From Nocardia arthritidis (GTDB lineage: Bacteria > Actinomycetota > Actinomycetes > Mycobacteriales > Mycobacteriaceae), in NCBI RefSeq assembly GCF_011801145.1, contig NZ_CP046172.1, forward strand, positions 8,804,001 to 8,868,000: a DNA stretch of 64,000 nucleotides. The letters are read 5' to 3'. Each line of letters begins with the position of its first letter. The first letter of the stretch is position 1. The notes beneath the pieces were generated by a model. That model was not told the origin of the DNA, made no database searches, and worked only from the letters and a program-made list of their open reading frames with translations. Below, one piece after another: positions 54,642-63,452 of the stretch. The translations under genes and the position numbers were made by a program.

Positions 54642-55526
54642 ATGAATCTGGAGCTGCGGCACCTGCGCTACGTGGTCACCGTGGCCGACGCGCTCAATTT
54701 CACCCGCGCCGCACAGCAGCTGCACATGTCCCAGCCCGCGCTCTCGGCCCGCATCAAATCGATCGAGCGCCATCTCGGCGTCGCGCTCTTCCGCCGCACC
54801 ACCCGCTCTGTCGAGCCGACCGAGGCAGGCGCCGAATTCGCCGACCGGGCCAGGGAAATACTGCGGCTGCTCGACGAGGCCGAACGCGAATGCCGGAATT
54901 CGGTGAACGGCACCGTACTTCGCGTCGGCTACTACGGTGCGGCTGCCCGCGAGTCGACCACCGCCGTCATCGAGCGCTTCCGGGCCGGACATCCCCGAGT
55001 CGAGGTCGAACTCGTCCGGTACGGCTGGGAGGATCCCACCGCCGGGCTGCGCGCCAACGAGGTGCGATTGGCCTTCGTACGGCCGCCTTTCGATACGAAG
55101 GGGCTGCGCCTGCTGACCCTCGGTGTCGAACCGCGCATCGCCGGACTGCCGGCAAACCACCCGCTGGCTACCAGAGCGACCGTCGACGTCACCGAATTAC
55201 TGAGCGACCCAATCGTTTACCGCATCACACCGGACCGGGCCTGGGCCGACTTCTGGTATGGCGCCGAGGCACGCGTGCACGCCCCGCCGCCGCGTCGTAT
55301 CGAGGTCCGCAATCTCGACGACGAACTGCAGGCGGTAGCCGCGGGTCGCGCCATCACGCTGACCACCGCGACCGCCGCGACCTACTTTCCGCGCCCCGGC
55401 GTCACCTATGTCGCGCTCACCGGTCTGCCGCCCAGCAGTATGGCGCTGGCCTGGCGCGCCGATGAAACGGATCCACTCTGCCACGCATTCATCGACGCCG
55501 CACGCGCATACGTGGCGGCCGGATAA
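54642..55526 (+). CDS. LysR-family transcription regulator
   Basis: The 294-residue protein has the LysR helix-turn-helix MNLELRHLRYVVTVADALNF, TRAAQQLHMSQPALSARIKS and a periplasmic-binding-like effector domain with FRAGHPRVEVELVRYGW and VAAGRAITLTTATAATYF. LysR proteins usually control the divergent gene, here the small membrane protein. The effector is unknown. Confidence 0.92.
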   Translation: MNLELRHLRYVVTVADALNFTRAAQQLHMSQPALSARIKSIERHLGVALFRRTTRSVEPTEAGAEFADRAREILRLLDEAERECRNSVNGTVLRVGYYGAAARESTTAVIERFRAGHPRVEVELVRYGWEDPTAGLRANEVRLAFVRPPFDTKGLRLLTLGVEPRIAGLPANHPLATRATVDVTELLSDPIVYRITPDRAWADFWYGAEARVHAPPPRRIEVRNLDDELQAVAAGRAITLTTATAATYFPRPGVTYVALTGLPPSSMALAWRADETDPLCHAFIDAARAYVAAG

Positions 55527-55652
55527 CGTCGTCGATTATTTCGGAAATCCGGGACCGAAAAGCGCACAGGGGAATCCCCAGTTGAACTCGCGTCAATCGT
55601 GGGCCTATGTTGGCCGAAATTATCCGGTCCGGCCGACTTCGCGAGGATTACC

Positions 55653-56528
55653 ATGATATCGATACCCGGAATTTACCGAATGTTTTCCGCCGTTGCCGGA
55701 GCCGCGGCGCTGACCGCCGCCGCGGTGGCCACGCCCGCACCGGCCGCCGCCGCGACCATCCCCAAGTTCGACCACATTGTGCTGGTGATGTTCGAGAACA
55801 CCGGCTACGACAACATCATCGGCAGCCCGGACGCACCGTACTTCAACCAGCTCGCCGATAACGGTGCGCTGTTCACCGACGCACACGCGCTCACCCATCC
55901 CAGCGAGCCGAACTACATCGCGCTGTTCTCCGGCGACACCCAGGGCGTCACCGACGACGGCTGCCCATACGATTTCACCGGCGTCGACAATCTGGGCAAC
56001 CAGCTGAACGGTCACGGATACCGATTCGTCGGCTATTCCGAGGATATGCCGAGCGCCGGATACACCGGATGCAGCGCAAGCGACGGACTATACCGCCGCA
56101 AGCACAATGGCTGGGTCGATTTCGACAATGTGCCCAAGGAATCCAATCAGCCCTACTCGGCCTTTCCGGCCGATTTCACCCAATTACCGACCGTCTCATT
56201 CGTGACACCGAATATGTGCAACGATATTCACGACTGCCCGGTATCCACCGGCGATTCCTGGTTGAAGGACAAGTTGTCCGGCTACGCCGACTGGGCCAAG
56301 GCCAACAACAGCCTGCTGATCATCACCTTCGACGAGGACGAGGGCACCGACGTCAATCGGATCCCGATCATTTTCTACGGCGCCACCGTCAACACCGGCC
56401 AATACGGTGAGCGTATCGATCACTACTCCGTCCTGCGCACCATCGAAGACGCCTACGGCCTGACACCGGTCGGCAATGCGGCGGGCGCCACCCCGATCAC
56501 CGACGTATGGAACACCTCCGCCCGGTGA
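55653..56528 (+). CDS. Exported phosphoesterase / acid phosphatase (PF04185-like)
   Basis: The 291-residue protein has a signal peptide (MFSAVAGAAALTAAAVATPA, cleavage near AAA) and the phospholipase C / acid-phosphatase fold: FDHIVLVMFENTGYDNIIG (metal and nucleophile region), HPSEPNYIALFSGD, VSFVTPNMCNDIHDCP, LIITFDEDEGTDVN and DHYSVLRTIEDAYGL. It would hydrolyse phosphate esters outside the cell. ATG 55653 follows GAGGA. It is shorter than the mycobacterial phospholipases C. Confidence 0.86.
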   Translation: MISIPGIYRMFSAVAGAAALTAAAVATPAPAAAATIPKFDHIVLVMFENTGYDNIIGSPDAPYFNQLADNGALFTDAHALTHPSEPNYIALFSGDTQGVTDDGCPYDFTGVDNLGNQLNGHGYRFVGYSEDMPSAGYTGCSASDGLYRRKHNGWVDFDNVPKESNQPYSAFPADFTQLPTVSFVTPNMCNDIHDCPVSTGDSWLKDKLSGYADWAKANNSLLIITFDEDEGTDVNRIPIIFYGATVNTGQYGERIDHYSVLRTIEDAYGLTPVGNAAGATPITDVWNTSAR

Positions 56529-56545
56529 GTGCGAGCCCGCGCCCC

Positions 56546-57208
56546 TCAGTCGGGGATGTAGTCCCGCAGGGGCGCGGGCCGCAGCCCGGCCGCATCGACG
56601 GCCGCCAGCGCCCTGGTCAGATCGGCGAGCACGGTGTCGTTGAAATGCAGCAGCACGATGTCGCCCGGCCGCAGCACCGGCGTCGGCGGGGTCGCGCCGC
56701 CCCAGGTGGTGAAGTCATAGGTCCAGGTCGCGAGGGCCTTGGCACCGCAGGCCGCGGCAACCGTCCGAGTGGTGTCGTTATACGCGCCGAACGGCGGCCG
56801 GACCAGCCGCGGCTCCTGCCCGAATTCCGCCAATGCTCTTTCCCGCGCCCCGCACAGCTGCGCCCGCTGGCCCGCCGCGTCCAGCGCCGTCAGATCCGGA
56901 TGGTCGATGGTGTGGTTCTCCACCCGCGACGGCCCGCGATCGACCAGCGCGTGAAAGTACCCGGCATCGTAGGAATAGGCGCCGGGCAACAGGAATAGCG
57001 ATGCAGGAATATGCCTGTCCAACAACAACTTTTGCGCGGCCGCATCGTGATTCCAGCCGTCGTCGAGCGTGATGAATACGACCGGATCCGCCGTCGCGAC
57101 ATGTGCGACGACGGGTACCGGGGTGGGCCAATCAGCGGACCGCGCGGGTGGGCCGAATCCGATGAGCAGCAATACGATAGCGGAGAACAGTAGCGATGCT
57201 TTCGGCAT
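56546..57208 (-). CDS. Exported polysaccharide deacetylase (NodB fold)
   Basis: The 220-residue protein has a signal peptide (SLLFSAIVLLLIGFG) and the NodB motifs TLDDGWNHD (motif 1; second Asp is the metal ligand), NHTIDHPDLTAL (motif 2 HxxxH-type), RPPFGAYND (motif 3) and LLHFNDT (motif 5). It would remove N-acetyl groups from peptidoglycan or another envelope glycan. ATG 57208 is preferred; the frame extends to 57265 but then overlaps the operator-like repeats. It is divergent from a TetR regulator. Confidence 0.86.
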   Translation of the reverse strand: MPKASLLFSAIVLLLIGFGPPARSADWPTPVPVVAHVATADPVVFITLDDGWNHDAAAQKLLLDRHIPASLFLLPGAYSYDAGYFHALVDRGPSRVENHTIDHPDLTALDAAGQRAQLCGARERALAEFGQEPRLVRPPFGAYNDTTRTVAAACGAKALATWTYDFTTWGGATPPTPVLRPGDIVLLHFNDTVLADLTRALAAVDAAGLRPAPLRDYIPD

Positions 57209-57233
57209 TCCCGCATGATCGACTTGTATAGCG

Positions 57234-57269
57234 GTTGAAATCAACTGGCGGACAATATGTTTCAACTGG
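57234..57269. promoter_or_regulatory. Repeats between deacetylase and TetR genes
   Basis: GTTGAAATCAAC (57234-57245) is an inverted repeat with five-base arms, TTTCAAC at 57260-57266 gives another partner for GTTGAAA, and TCAACTGG occurs twice 21 bases apart (57241 and 57262). The cluster sits just upstream of the deacetylase start and fits a TetR operator. Confidence 0.45.
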
Positions 57270-58090
57270 GGATCGGCTCACCGCAATGTATCCGCCGAAT
57301 CGGCGGCGTCGAATTGACAGATAGTCGATCGACCGCGATAGGGTCGCACCGTCCCGATCCGCCCGGCGAATTTCGGAGGTGCGATATATCCGGCAAGGTC
57401 GGCTCACCCGGATGGTGGCAGCAGCGGCTGGCGGCCGACGCCGCACCGCGGCTGACCCGACAGCAGATCGTCGCCACGGCCGTCGAGGTGCTGGACGCCG
57501 AGGGCTTGGCCGGATTCAGCATGCGGCGGGTGGCGACCGCGCTGACCGGCCGCCCGGCCATCTCGTCGCTGTATCGGCACGTCGGCTCGCAGCGGGAATT
57601 GCTGCTCGAGGTCTTCGATGCGGTGCTCGGCGAACTGTTCGACGGGCATCCGGAGACGGCGCCACCGAGTTTCCGGCGCGGTAGCTGGCAGCAGCGGGCG
57701 CGCGCAATGGCGACGGCGCTGCGCGATGTCCTGCTGCGCCATCCCGCCGTGGTACCGCTGGCGGTTCCCGGACAGCCGCTCGGGCCGAACGCCATGCGCG
57801 CGCGAGATATCGGGCTCACCATATTCACCGATGCCGGGCTCGCCCCGGAGTCAGCGGCGCTGGCCTATATGAGCCTGTCCCACTTCATAATCGGTGCCAC
57901 CTCGGTATATCTGGCCGCCGATGCCGACGACCGGTCGCGCGCCGAACTGGCCGAGCTCTACCGCTCACTGCCCGCGACGAAATATCCGGCCGTGGTCCGC
58001 CACGCCGACGCGCTCGCCGGGGCGACCAGCGAGGCCGAGTTCGAATTCGGATTGCGCACCCTGCTCGCGGGTATCGCCGCACAGCTCTGA
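57257..58090 (+). CDS. TetR-family regulator (start uncertain)
   Basis: The C-terminal 225 residues form a TetR regulator: LTRQQIVATAVEVLDAEGLAGF, SMRRVATALTGRPAISSLYRHVG (helix-turn-helix), then a helical ligand domain with LLRHPAVVPLAVPG of the TetR_C type. ATG 57257 is the only ATG and gives about 55 extra residues (about 277 in all) that overlap the operator repeats; a TTG near 57314 is possible. It likely regulates the divergent deacetylase and itself. Confidence 0.8.
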   Translation: MFQLGIGSPQCIRRIGGVELTDSRSTAIGSHRPDPPGEFRRCDISGKVGSPGWWQQRLAADAAPRLTRQQIVATAVEVLDAEGLAGFSMRRVATALTGRPAISSLYRHVGSQRELLLEVFDAVLGELFDGHPETAPPSFRRGSWQQRARAMATALRDVLLRHPAVVPLAVPGQPLGPNAMRARDIGLTIFTDAGLAPESAALAYMSLSHFIIGATSVYLAADADDRSRAELAELYRSLPATKYPAVVRHADALAGATSEAEFEFGLRTLLAGIAAQL

Positions 58091-58185
58091 CCGACGTACG
58101 GGATTTCGATTGCCAGCGGCTTGCCCGTATGCGATCATCGATCACATATCGCGATCATTGATCGCATCTCGTGAGGAGTGGATCG

Positions 58186-59115
58186 ATGCCGGAGACACTG
58201 CCGAATGACGGCCTGCTGCCGCACTTCACCCGGCACACCGTGCCGACTGGCGATGTGGCGATCAACCTGGCCACCGCCGGTACCGGACCGCCCGTCCTGA
58301 TGCTGCACGGATATCCGCAAACCCATGTGATGTGGCATCGGATCGCCCCGCGGCTGGCCGAGAAATATACGGTCGTGCTGACCGATATGCGCGGTCAGGA
58401 CGGCAGCGCCAAACCACCGGGCGGCCCGACCCATCGCGAATACGCCAAACGGACCCTCGCCCGCGACAACTACCTGGTCATGGCCGAACTCGGCTTCGAA
58501 AGATTCGCCGTCGTCGGCCACGATCGCGGCGCTCGGGTCGCGCATCGCATGGCCTTGGACTACGCGGACAGCGTCGCGGCCTTGGCGGTGCTCGATGTGC
58601 TGCCCAACCGGTATACGTTGCGGCACATCGACTATCTGGTCGCGCAGAAGTACTTCCACTGGTTCTTCCTCGGCGTCGAGGATCCGCTGCCCGAGCGGCT
58701 GATCGCCGCTATGCCCGAGCAATGGGTTCGCAGCGCAATGACTTTCGCGGCAGGACCGGACTCGCGGGGCCTCGACGAGGCAGCGATTCGCGAATACATC
58801 CGCTGCTTCGCCGATCCGGCCGCGATCCACGCCGGTTGCGAGGACTTCCGCGCCGGCAGCCGCGCCGACCTCATGGACGACGACGCCGATCACGCACTCG
58901 GCAAACGCGTGACCTGTCCGGTGCTCGCGCTCTGGGGCCGGGACGGCTACGGCGGTTTCTACGGTGACGCGGTGCTCGACGCCTGGCGCGAGTACGCGAC
59001 CGACGTGCGCGGCCACGAGATGCCCTGCGGCCACTGGGTTCCTGAACAGGCCGCACCCGAGGTCATCGCCGAGTTGACGGATTTTCTCGACGAACCGATG
59101 TCCGCACACACCTAG
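58186..59115 (+). CDS. Haloacetate dehalogenase-like alpha/beta hydrolase
   Basis: The 309-residue hydrolase resembles fluoroacetate dehalogenases: oxyanion HGYPQTHVMW, DMRGQDGSAKPP, the nucleophile elbow VVGHDRGARVAHR with D113, LAVLDVLP with D137, the KYFHWFFLG segment whose H158-W159 matches the halide-binding His-Trp pair, CEDFRAG and a catalytic His in CGHWVPEQAAP. Such enzymes hydrolyse C-F or C-Cl bonds of haloacetates; epoxide hydrolases share the core. ATG 58186 follows GAGGAG. The next gene starts nine bases after the stop. Confidence 0.8.
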   Translation: MPETLPNDGLLPHFTRHTVPTGDVAINLATAGTGPPVLMLHGYPQTHVMWHRIAPRLAEKYTVVLTDMRGQDGSAKPPGGPTHREYAKRTLARDNYLVMAELGFERFAVVGHDRGARVAHRMALDYADSVAALAVLDVLPNRYTLRHIDYLVAQKYFHWFFLGVEDPLPERLIAAMPEQWVRSAMTFAAGPDSRGLDEAAIREYIRCFADPAAIHAGCEDFRAGSRADLMDDDADHALGKRVTCPVLALWGRDGYGGFYGDAVLDAWREYATDVRGHEMPCGHWVPEQAAPEVIAELTDFLDEPMSAHT

Positions 59116-59124
59116 GAGATCGAG

Positions 59125-60012
59125 ATGACGGACAAGAAATCCCGTATGCGCAAACAGTTCCGGCAAATGCTCGCCGAGCAGGACGGCCCGATCCTGATCC
59201 CCGGCGCCTACGATCCGGTGAGCGCGCTGCTGATCGCCGAAATCGGCTTTCCCGCAGTATATTTCGGCAGCTACGCGGCGTCGGCCACGCTGCTCGGCCA
59301 GCCCGATGTCGGCATCGTCACCATGCCGGAGATCGTCGGGATGACCAAGGCCATCGCCGATGTCGTCGACATTCCGGTGCTCGCCGACGCCGAGGACGGC
59401 TGGTCCAACGCCGCCAACATCTGGCGCGTGGTGCGCGCCTTCGAGGATGCGGGCGCGGTGGCGATCCACATCGAAGATCACATACTCGGTAAGCACACCG
59501 GAACACTCGGCCAGGACGAATATGCCCGCGTCACACCGCGAATCGCGTCGCGCGAAACGCTCGTCGGCAAGATCCGGGCGGCGGTCGCCGCCCGCACCGA
59601 CCCCGGCTTCGTCATCATCGGCCGAACCGACCTCGGTTGGGCGGGCGGCACCGCCGACGAAATCCTGGACCGGCTCAACGCCTGCTTCGCCGCGGGCGCC
59701 GACCTCGTTTTCCCCGCGGGTATCGATCTGGAGATGCTGCGCGAGATCCGACCGAAACTTCAAGGGCCGGTGATGATTACCGAACACCGCGGCCAAACAC
59801 GCTCGGACGAGCAGGCATTGGGAGTCGACATCTCCATCCACACCTCGCTCGCCCTGACCGCCGCCTTCACCGCGGTCAAGGCGGCGCTCATCGAGCTGCG
59901 CGACGGAACCGGCACCCTGTCCTGGGCCGAATACCTTTCCCGCTACATGGAATTCGAGCAGTTCCTGCCGTACGCGGCGTACGAGCAGCGAGTGGCCCGA
60001 TACGTCCGCTGA
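59125..60012 (+). CDS. Isocitrate lyase / PEP mutase-superfamily enzyme
   Basis: The 295-residue TIM-barrel protein is of methylisocitrate-lyase / oxaloacetate-decarboxylase size. It has PGAYDPVSALLIAEIGFPAVY (core), VLADAEDGWSN (metal motif DxEDG), AIHIEDHILGKHTGTLG and IIGRTDLGW. The catalytic KKCGH loop of lyases is replaced by GKHTG with no cysteine, so a non-lyase activity (hydrolase or decarboxylase) is more likely. Nine bases after the dehalogenase-like gene, so the two form an operon and may act in one pathway. Confidence 0.82.
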   Translation: MTDKKSRMRKQFRQMLAEQDGPILIPGAYDPVSALLIAEIGFPAVYFGSYAASATLLGQPDVGIVTMPEIVGMTKAIADVVDIPVLADAEDGWSNAANIWRVVRAFEDAGAVAIHIEDHILGKHTGTLGQDEYARVTPRIASRETLVGKIRAAVAARTDPGFVIIGRTDLGWAGGTADEILDRLNACFAAGADLVFPAGIDLEMLREIRPKLQGPVMITEHRGQTRSDEQALGVDISIHTSLALTAAFTAVKAALIELRDGTGTLSWAEYLSRYMEFEQFLPYAAYEQRVARYVR

Positions 60013-60041
60013 TCGGTCTCGAAAGCCCGCCGGATAGCGCC

Positions 60042-60158
60042 TTATCTGCCCCACTTCCACGCGACAACGATCAGCGAGATATTCACGGCGAACGCCGCCG
60101 CGATCAGCACCCACTGACGGCGCGGAGACCACTTGCGCTTCAACTCGGCCCCGACCAT
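60042..60158 (-). CDS. 38-aa single-helix membrane microprotein (tentative)
   Basis: ATG 60158 to TAA 60042-60044 encodes a basic start (ELKRKWSPRRQW) followed by one hydrophobic helix (VLIAAAFAVNISLIVVAW) and a short KWGR tail: an N-in single-span protein. Its 5' end overlaps the opposing TPR remnant by 29 bases and no clear ribosome-binding site is seen. It may instead be the surviving C-terminus of a larger membrane protein. Confidence 0.3.
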   Translation of the reverse strand: MVGAELKRKWSPRRQWVLIAAAFAVNISLIVVAWKWGR

Positions 60159-60350
60159 CCCGACACCCTTCGCACCCTCGGCAACCTCGCCTCCTGCCGG
60201 GTGGACACCGGCGATTTCGCAGGCGCCATCAAGGATTACGAGCAGCTACTCGCCGCACGAATCCGAACTCTCGGCCCGGATCACGAGGACACCCTGCGCA
60301 CCCTGGGCGACCTGATATACACGCACAGCCAGCAGGACTCGAAGCCATAA
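60130..60350 (+). pseudogene. Remnant of a tetratricopeptide-repeat protein
   Basis: The frame ending at TAA 60348-60350 encodes LQLGPDHPDTLRTLGNLASC, then DYEQLLAARIRTLGPDHEDT and LRTLGDLIYTHSQ. These are one and a half units of the NB-ARC/TPR-type repeat LGPDHPDTLRT found at the ends of large actinobacterial regulators. There is no start codon or upstream domain, so this is the broken C-terminal tail of a lost gene. Confidence 0.65.
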
Positions 60351-60683
60351 CCCGAGTCCGTCGCTGAATACCTTGCGCGGCAACGATTCTGCGGCATACG
60401 ACGTCGAGCGAATCACCCACTCTGCACGGACACCAACGGCTACCTGTTGGCTCGCCGACAGAATCGACAGCGTCGCACCATCGTATTCGGTGCCCGGGCA
60501 ACGATATTCGCTGCGACACACCCCGGCATCGTCATCATCGCGCAAACCGGTCCGCTGGCTTGGAAGCCAGCAATCCCAACAATCGACCACGGCGTAACGG
60601 TCTGGCGGAACCGGGCGCGAAGGGGAGGCGCCCGGCCGCACTGTCCTGACGGGTAACCCGTCAGGTTTTCAAATACTACGCTT
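60351..60683. other. Intergenic region after the TPR remnant
   Basis: No gene is supported in these 333 bases. Short frames on both strands lack coding bias. The region ends in the terminator hairpin at 60645-60669. It probably represents decayed sequence together with the 3' flank of the beta-lactamase-family gene. Confidence 0.45.
60645..60669 (+). terminator. Rho-independent terminator
   Basis: CCTGACGGG (60645-60653) and CCCGTCAGG (60657-60665) form a perfect nine-base stem with loop TAA, followed by TTTT. It terminates plus-strand transcription entering from the left; the stem also follows the minus-strand esterase stop but there lacks a T tract. Confidence 0.75.
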
Positions 60684-61874
60684 TCACAACGGTTTTCGGG
60701 TTTCGAAGATTTCGCGCAACGCCGCGAGCCAAGGCAACCAGCGCGGGTCGGGGCCCACACTGTCATCCCCGGTCATGTTGGTACAGCTGTAGGCGACCGC
60801 GACACCCGATTCCGGGTGGGCGAAAGCGAGCCGCCCACCGGTGCCCAGGTGCCCGAACGATCCGTCGCCGAGCATCGGGCTGACGGGGCGGGTCAGCTCA
60901 TAGCCGCAGGCGAAGCGATGGGTCACCGGCAGTACGTTCAGGGGTGCGGGATGGCTCAGCCCATCGGTCTGCGGTTGCCGTGCCCGGTCCACGGTGTCGG
61001 GCGACAGCAGTCGGACCCCGTCGACCTCGCCGATCGTCGCCGCGTACATCCGGGCAAGGGAGCGTGCATTGCCAATTGCGTTGCCGGCCGGTACTTCTGC
61101 CGCGTGCCCCGCGCGGGTGTTCAGCAGTTCGATCCCGGCGTCCCTGGTGGCAACGGTGCCCAGCGTCGCGCGAACCAGGCGCGCCGTGACATCGATCCCC
61201 ATCCCGGCCAGCGCCGCCTCCACTTCCGCCGCCCCGGGCCACCGGTCGCGGTGGAACTGCGGGACCACCCGATCCTCCTCGGACTCCGGCAGACCGATCC
61301 ATAAGCTCAGCCCGAGCGGTTCGGCGATTTCGGCAGCCAGAAAGTCGCCGACGCCCTTGCCACTGACCCGCCGGATGAGCTCACCGGCCAGGTAGCCCCA
61401 GGTGATGGAGTGGTAGTAGATCGCGGTTCCCGGCTGCCACAGCGGAACCATCGGCTCCAACGCGGCCACGCACGCCGACCAATCCGTCAATTCTTGAACG
61501 CCGATACCCGCCTCTGGATCGAAGCTCGACAGGCCCGCCCGATGCGACAGCAGCTGGGCGACGGTGATGTCGGACTTACCCCCCGCCGCGAATTCCGGCC
61601 AATACTCCCGCACGGGGGCATCGATATCGAGCTGCCCCCGTTCGACCAGCATGTGCACGCAGGTCGCGGTAACGCCTTTCGACACCGACATCTGCACCGC
61701 CAGCGAATCCCCATCCCATATCTTCCCGGATATCGGATCTTGTCCGGTCCATAGATCGACAACAGCCTCGCCGCCGCTGTACACGCAAAGTTGCGCGGCC
61801 CCCTCATCGCCGTTCTGCGCGAGCGCGAACGCATCACGCACCGGCTCGAAGCCGTCTTCGACAAATCCTTCCAC
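60684..61874 (-). CDS. Beta-lactamase-family serine esterase (EstB-like)
   Basis: The 396-residue protein is a class C beta-lactamase-fold esterase. It has the nucleophile motif S63-V-S-K66 in QMSVSKGVTATCVHML, TVAQLLSHRAGL, a YHS triad (YYHSITWGYLAG, in place of YxN) and GHLGTGGRLAFAHP near the C-terminus (HxG in place of KTG). GTG 61874 has AGGAGG seven bases upstream, so longer forms are unlikely. No signal peptide, so probably intracellular. It lies 64 bases after the membrane-protein gene of the ImmA/IrrE cassette and may share its transcript. Confidence 0.85.
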   Translation of the reverse strand: MEGFVEDGFEPVRDAFALAQNGDEGAAQLCVYSGGEAVVDLWTGQDPISGKIWDGDSLAVQMSVSKGVTATCVHMLVERGQLDIDAPVREYWPEFAAGGKSDITVAQLLSHRAGLSSFDPEAGIGVQELTDWSACVAALEPMVPLWQPGTAIYYHSITWGYLAGELIRRVSGKGVGDFLAAEIAEPLGLSLWIGLPESEEDRVVPQFHRDRWPGAAEVEAALAGMGIDVTARLVRATLGTVATRDAGIELLNTRAGHAAEVPAGNAIGNARSLARMYAATIGEVDGVRLLSPDTVDRARQPQTDGLSHPAPLNVLPVTHRFACGYELTRPVSPMLGDGSFGHLGTGGRLAFAHPESGVAVAYSCTNMTGDDSVGPDPRWLPWLAALREIFETRKPL

Positions 61875-61938
61875 CGCCGCCTCCTGGACGAGATTCGCAC
61901 GAAACCAGTTCGCCGCCAACAGTATTCGATCTATGAGG

Positions 61939-62901
61939 TCACCGCGACAGCGCCACTCGGTGCCGGTGGTCGGCCAATTCGATCTGGAGCCGGTACGCGG
62001 CCTGTGCCGAGCGGGCGGCGTTCCAGCACGCCCGCCGGGTCGGCCGGAATTCGTAGGTCTGGTCGAGTACGACTTCCGGGCTGGACTTGCGCGCCTCCAT
62101 CCAAGTACGGCCGTGGCGTCGCAACAGCACATAGCGACGCAGCCGATCCCGCAGGGTGTACCACGCGTAGGTCGCGGCCGAGAATCCCGCGGCCGCCAGC
62201 GACGCGAGCCCCAGCGAATTCTCGATGGGTTCGGAATGCCGGAAGAAGAAAGAATCCGTATTCGTATACTTCAACGCCAGATTCGCCACGTTGAAGACAC
62301 AGTAGGCGAATCCGAGGAAGTATGCCGTCGCGACGCCCGCGAGCGCCCGCGCGAACGGACCTCGGCGCACCCACGACAGTTCACGGGCGGTATACGCGAA
62401 GCCGACGAGCGTGCTGATGGTGAGCGGAGCGATGAACGCTATCCAGAACGCCAGCACCTTGCCCGTCACTTCGAAATGGTTCTGCAGAAACGGCACCGCT
62501 TTATGAGCCATCGGCGAGCGAAGGTAGGTCGCGATCATCGCAGACATGATCACGACGGCCGCCGAAACCTGAACCTTCGCGGACAGGTTCCGGCCGGTTA
62601 TATACGAACTGAACGCGAGAACCGGTATGGCCGAAAGTGCCCCGAACGTCATCCCGGCCAATGTCATCAGGTTCGTGACGCCGGTCAATCTTTGCAGTGC
62701 CGGGCTGAGCACATCGTCGGTGATGTACGGGACTCGGCATAGTTTCGCCAAACCCAGGGTCAACAAGATCTGAGTGAACGGATTCCGGATTCCCGTCGAC
62801 CGGCCCGGCCCGGCTCGGCCGCCGGACCGGATGCGTTCGGCAGCAAGTACGAGCAGAAAGATAGGTATGAGTGCGGAGATCGCAATTTTCACATCGCCCA
62901 T
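61939..62901 (-). CDS. Polytopic membrane protein of MAB_1171c/DUF6545 type
   Basis: The 320-residue protein has about seven hydrophobic segments in the first 235 residues (KIAISALIPIFLLVLAAE, AIPVLAFSSYIT, VLAFWIAFIAPLTISTLVGF, ALAGVATAYFLGFAYCVF, LASLAAAGFSAATYAWY) and a basic cytoplasmic tail of about 85 residues. I recall this layout as the MAB_1171c-family putative transporter, often found next to ImmA/IrrE and XRE genes. Its ATG lies 13 bases inside the peptidase gene. A sensor or substrate role for the peptidase is inference. Confidence 0.65.
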   Translation of the reverse strand: MGDVKIAISALIPIFLLVLAAERIRSGGRAGPGRSTGIRNPFTQILLTLGLAKLCRVPYITDDVLSPALQRLTGVTNLMTLAGMTFGALSAIPVLAFSSYITGRNLSAKVQVSAAVVIMSAMIATYLRSPMAHKAVPFLQNHFEVTGKVLAFWIAFIAPLTISTLVGFAYTARELSWVRRGPFARALAGVATAYFLGFAYCVFNVANLALKYTNTDSFFFRHSEPIENSLGLASLAAAGFSAATYAWYTLRDRLRRYVLLRRHGRTWMEARKSSPEVVLDQTYEFRPTRRACWNAARSAQAAYRLQIELADHRHRVALSR

Positions 62902-63452
62902 CCGAAGGTAGCGGCGGCACGTTCCAGCATCAGACGTCGCCGAGGCGTGAGGTTCTTGTCGGGAAACAAAGGGCGACTGAGGGATTCGGCGGCTTCCATC
63001 AGCAAGGTGGCGAACCATTCCGCCTGGCGCTCCAATGGCAGATCGAAATTGGAACGTAGACACGCCTGCTGCGCCAAGAGCCGGGCGACCACCGCCGTCG
63101 GGATCGCCGGTGCGGTACGGGTGAAATACTCGAGCCGTTCCTCGGCCGAGACCTCGTGGCCGAGCACTATATGCCCGAGCTCATGTGCGATGATGCCGTC
63201 CCGTTCGACCGTGGCCACCCCGGCCCGATGCCGGATGATGTCCTTCTCGGGCAACGGGATCCAGATGCCGGAGAAGTCGATGCTCTCGTATTCGCCTAGT
63301 CCTTCGACGATTTCGATGGGCCGGTCGCGCTGAAGGCTCAGTTCCTCCACAAAGCGTTGAATCGACCACGGACGACGCAAGGTGAAACTCGCGATAGCCC
63401 GCTCCGCGACAAGGCGATCCTGATCTACATCATCACTGGCCGAGGGACTCAA
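62889..63452 (-). CDS. ImmA/IrrE-family metallo-endopeptidase
   Basis: The 187-residue protein has the zinc motif H90-E-L-G-H94 in IIAHELGHIVLGHE and a third ligand Glu in RQAEWFATLLM. ImmA of ICEBs1 cleaves a phage-like repressor (ImmR), and IrrE of Deinococcus cleaves DdrO. Here an XRE-type regulator gene overlaps by 20 bases, so the regulator is the likely substrate. The best start is TTG 63452; no ATG or GTG is in frame before the conserved region. Confidence 0.85.
   Translation of the reverse strand: MSPSASDDVDQDRLVAERAIASFTLRRPWSIQRFVEELSLQRDRPIEIVEGLGEYESIDFSGIWIPLPEKDIIRHRAGVATVERDGIIAHELGHIVLGHEVSAEERLEYFTRTAPAIPTAVVARLLAQQACLRSNFDLPLERQAEWFATLLMEAAESLSRPLFPDKNLTPRRRLMLERAAATFGWAM

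Noticed and set aside
60447..60656. 69-codon plus-strand frame before the terminator
   Set aside because: No coding bias, no ribosome-binding site and no homology recognised.
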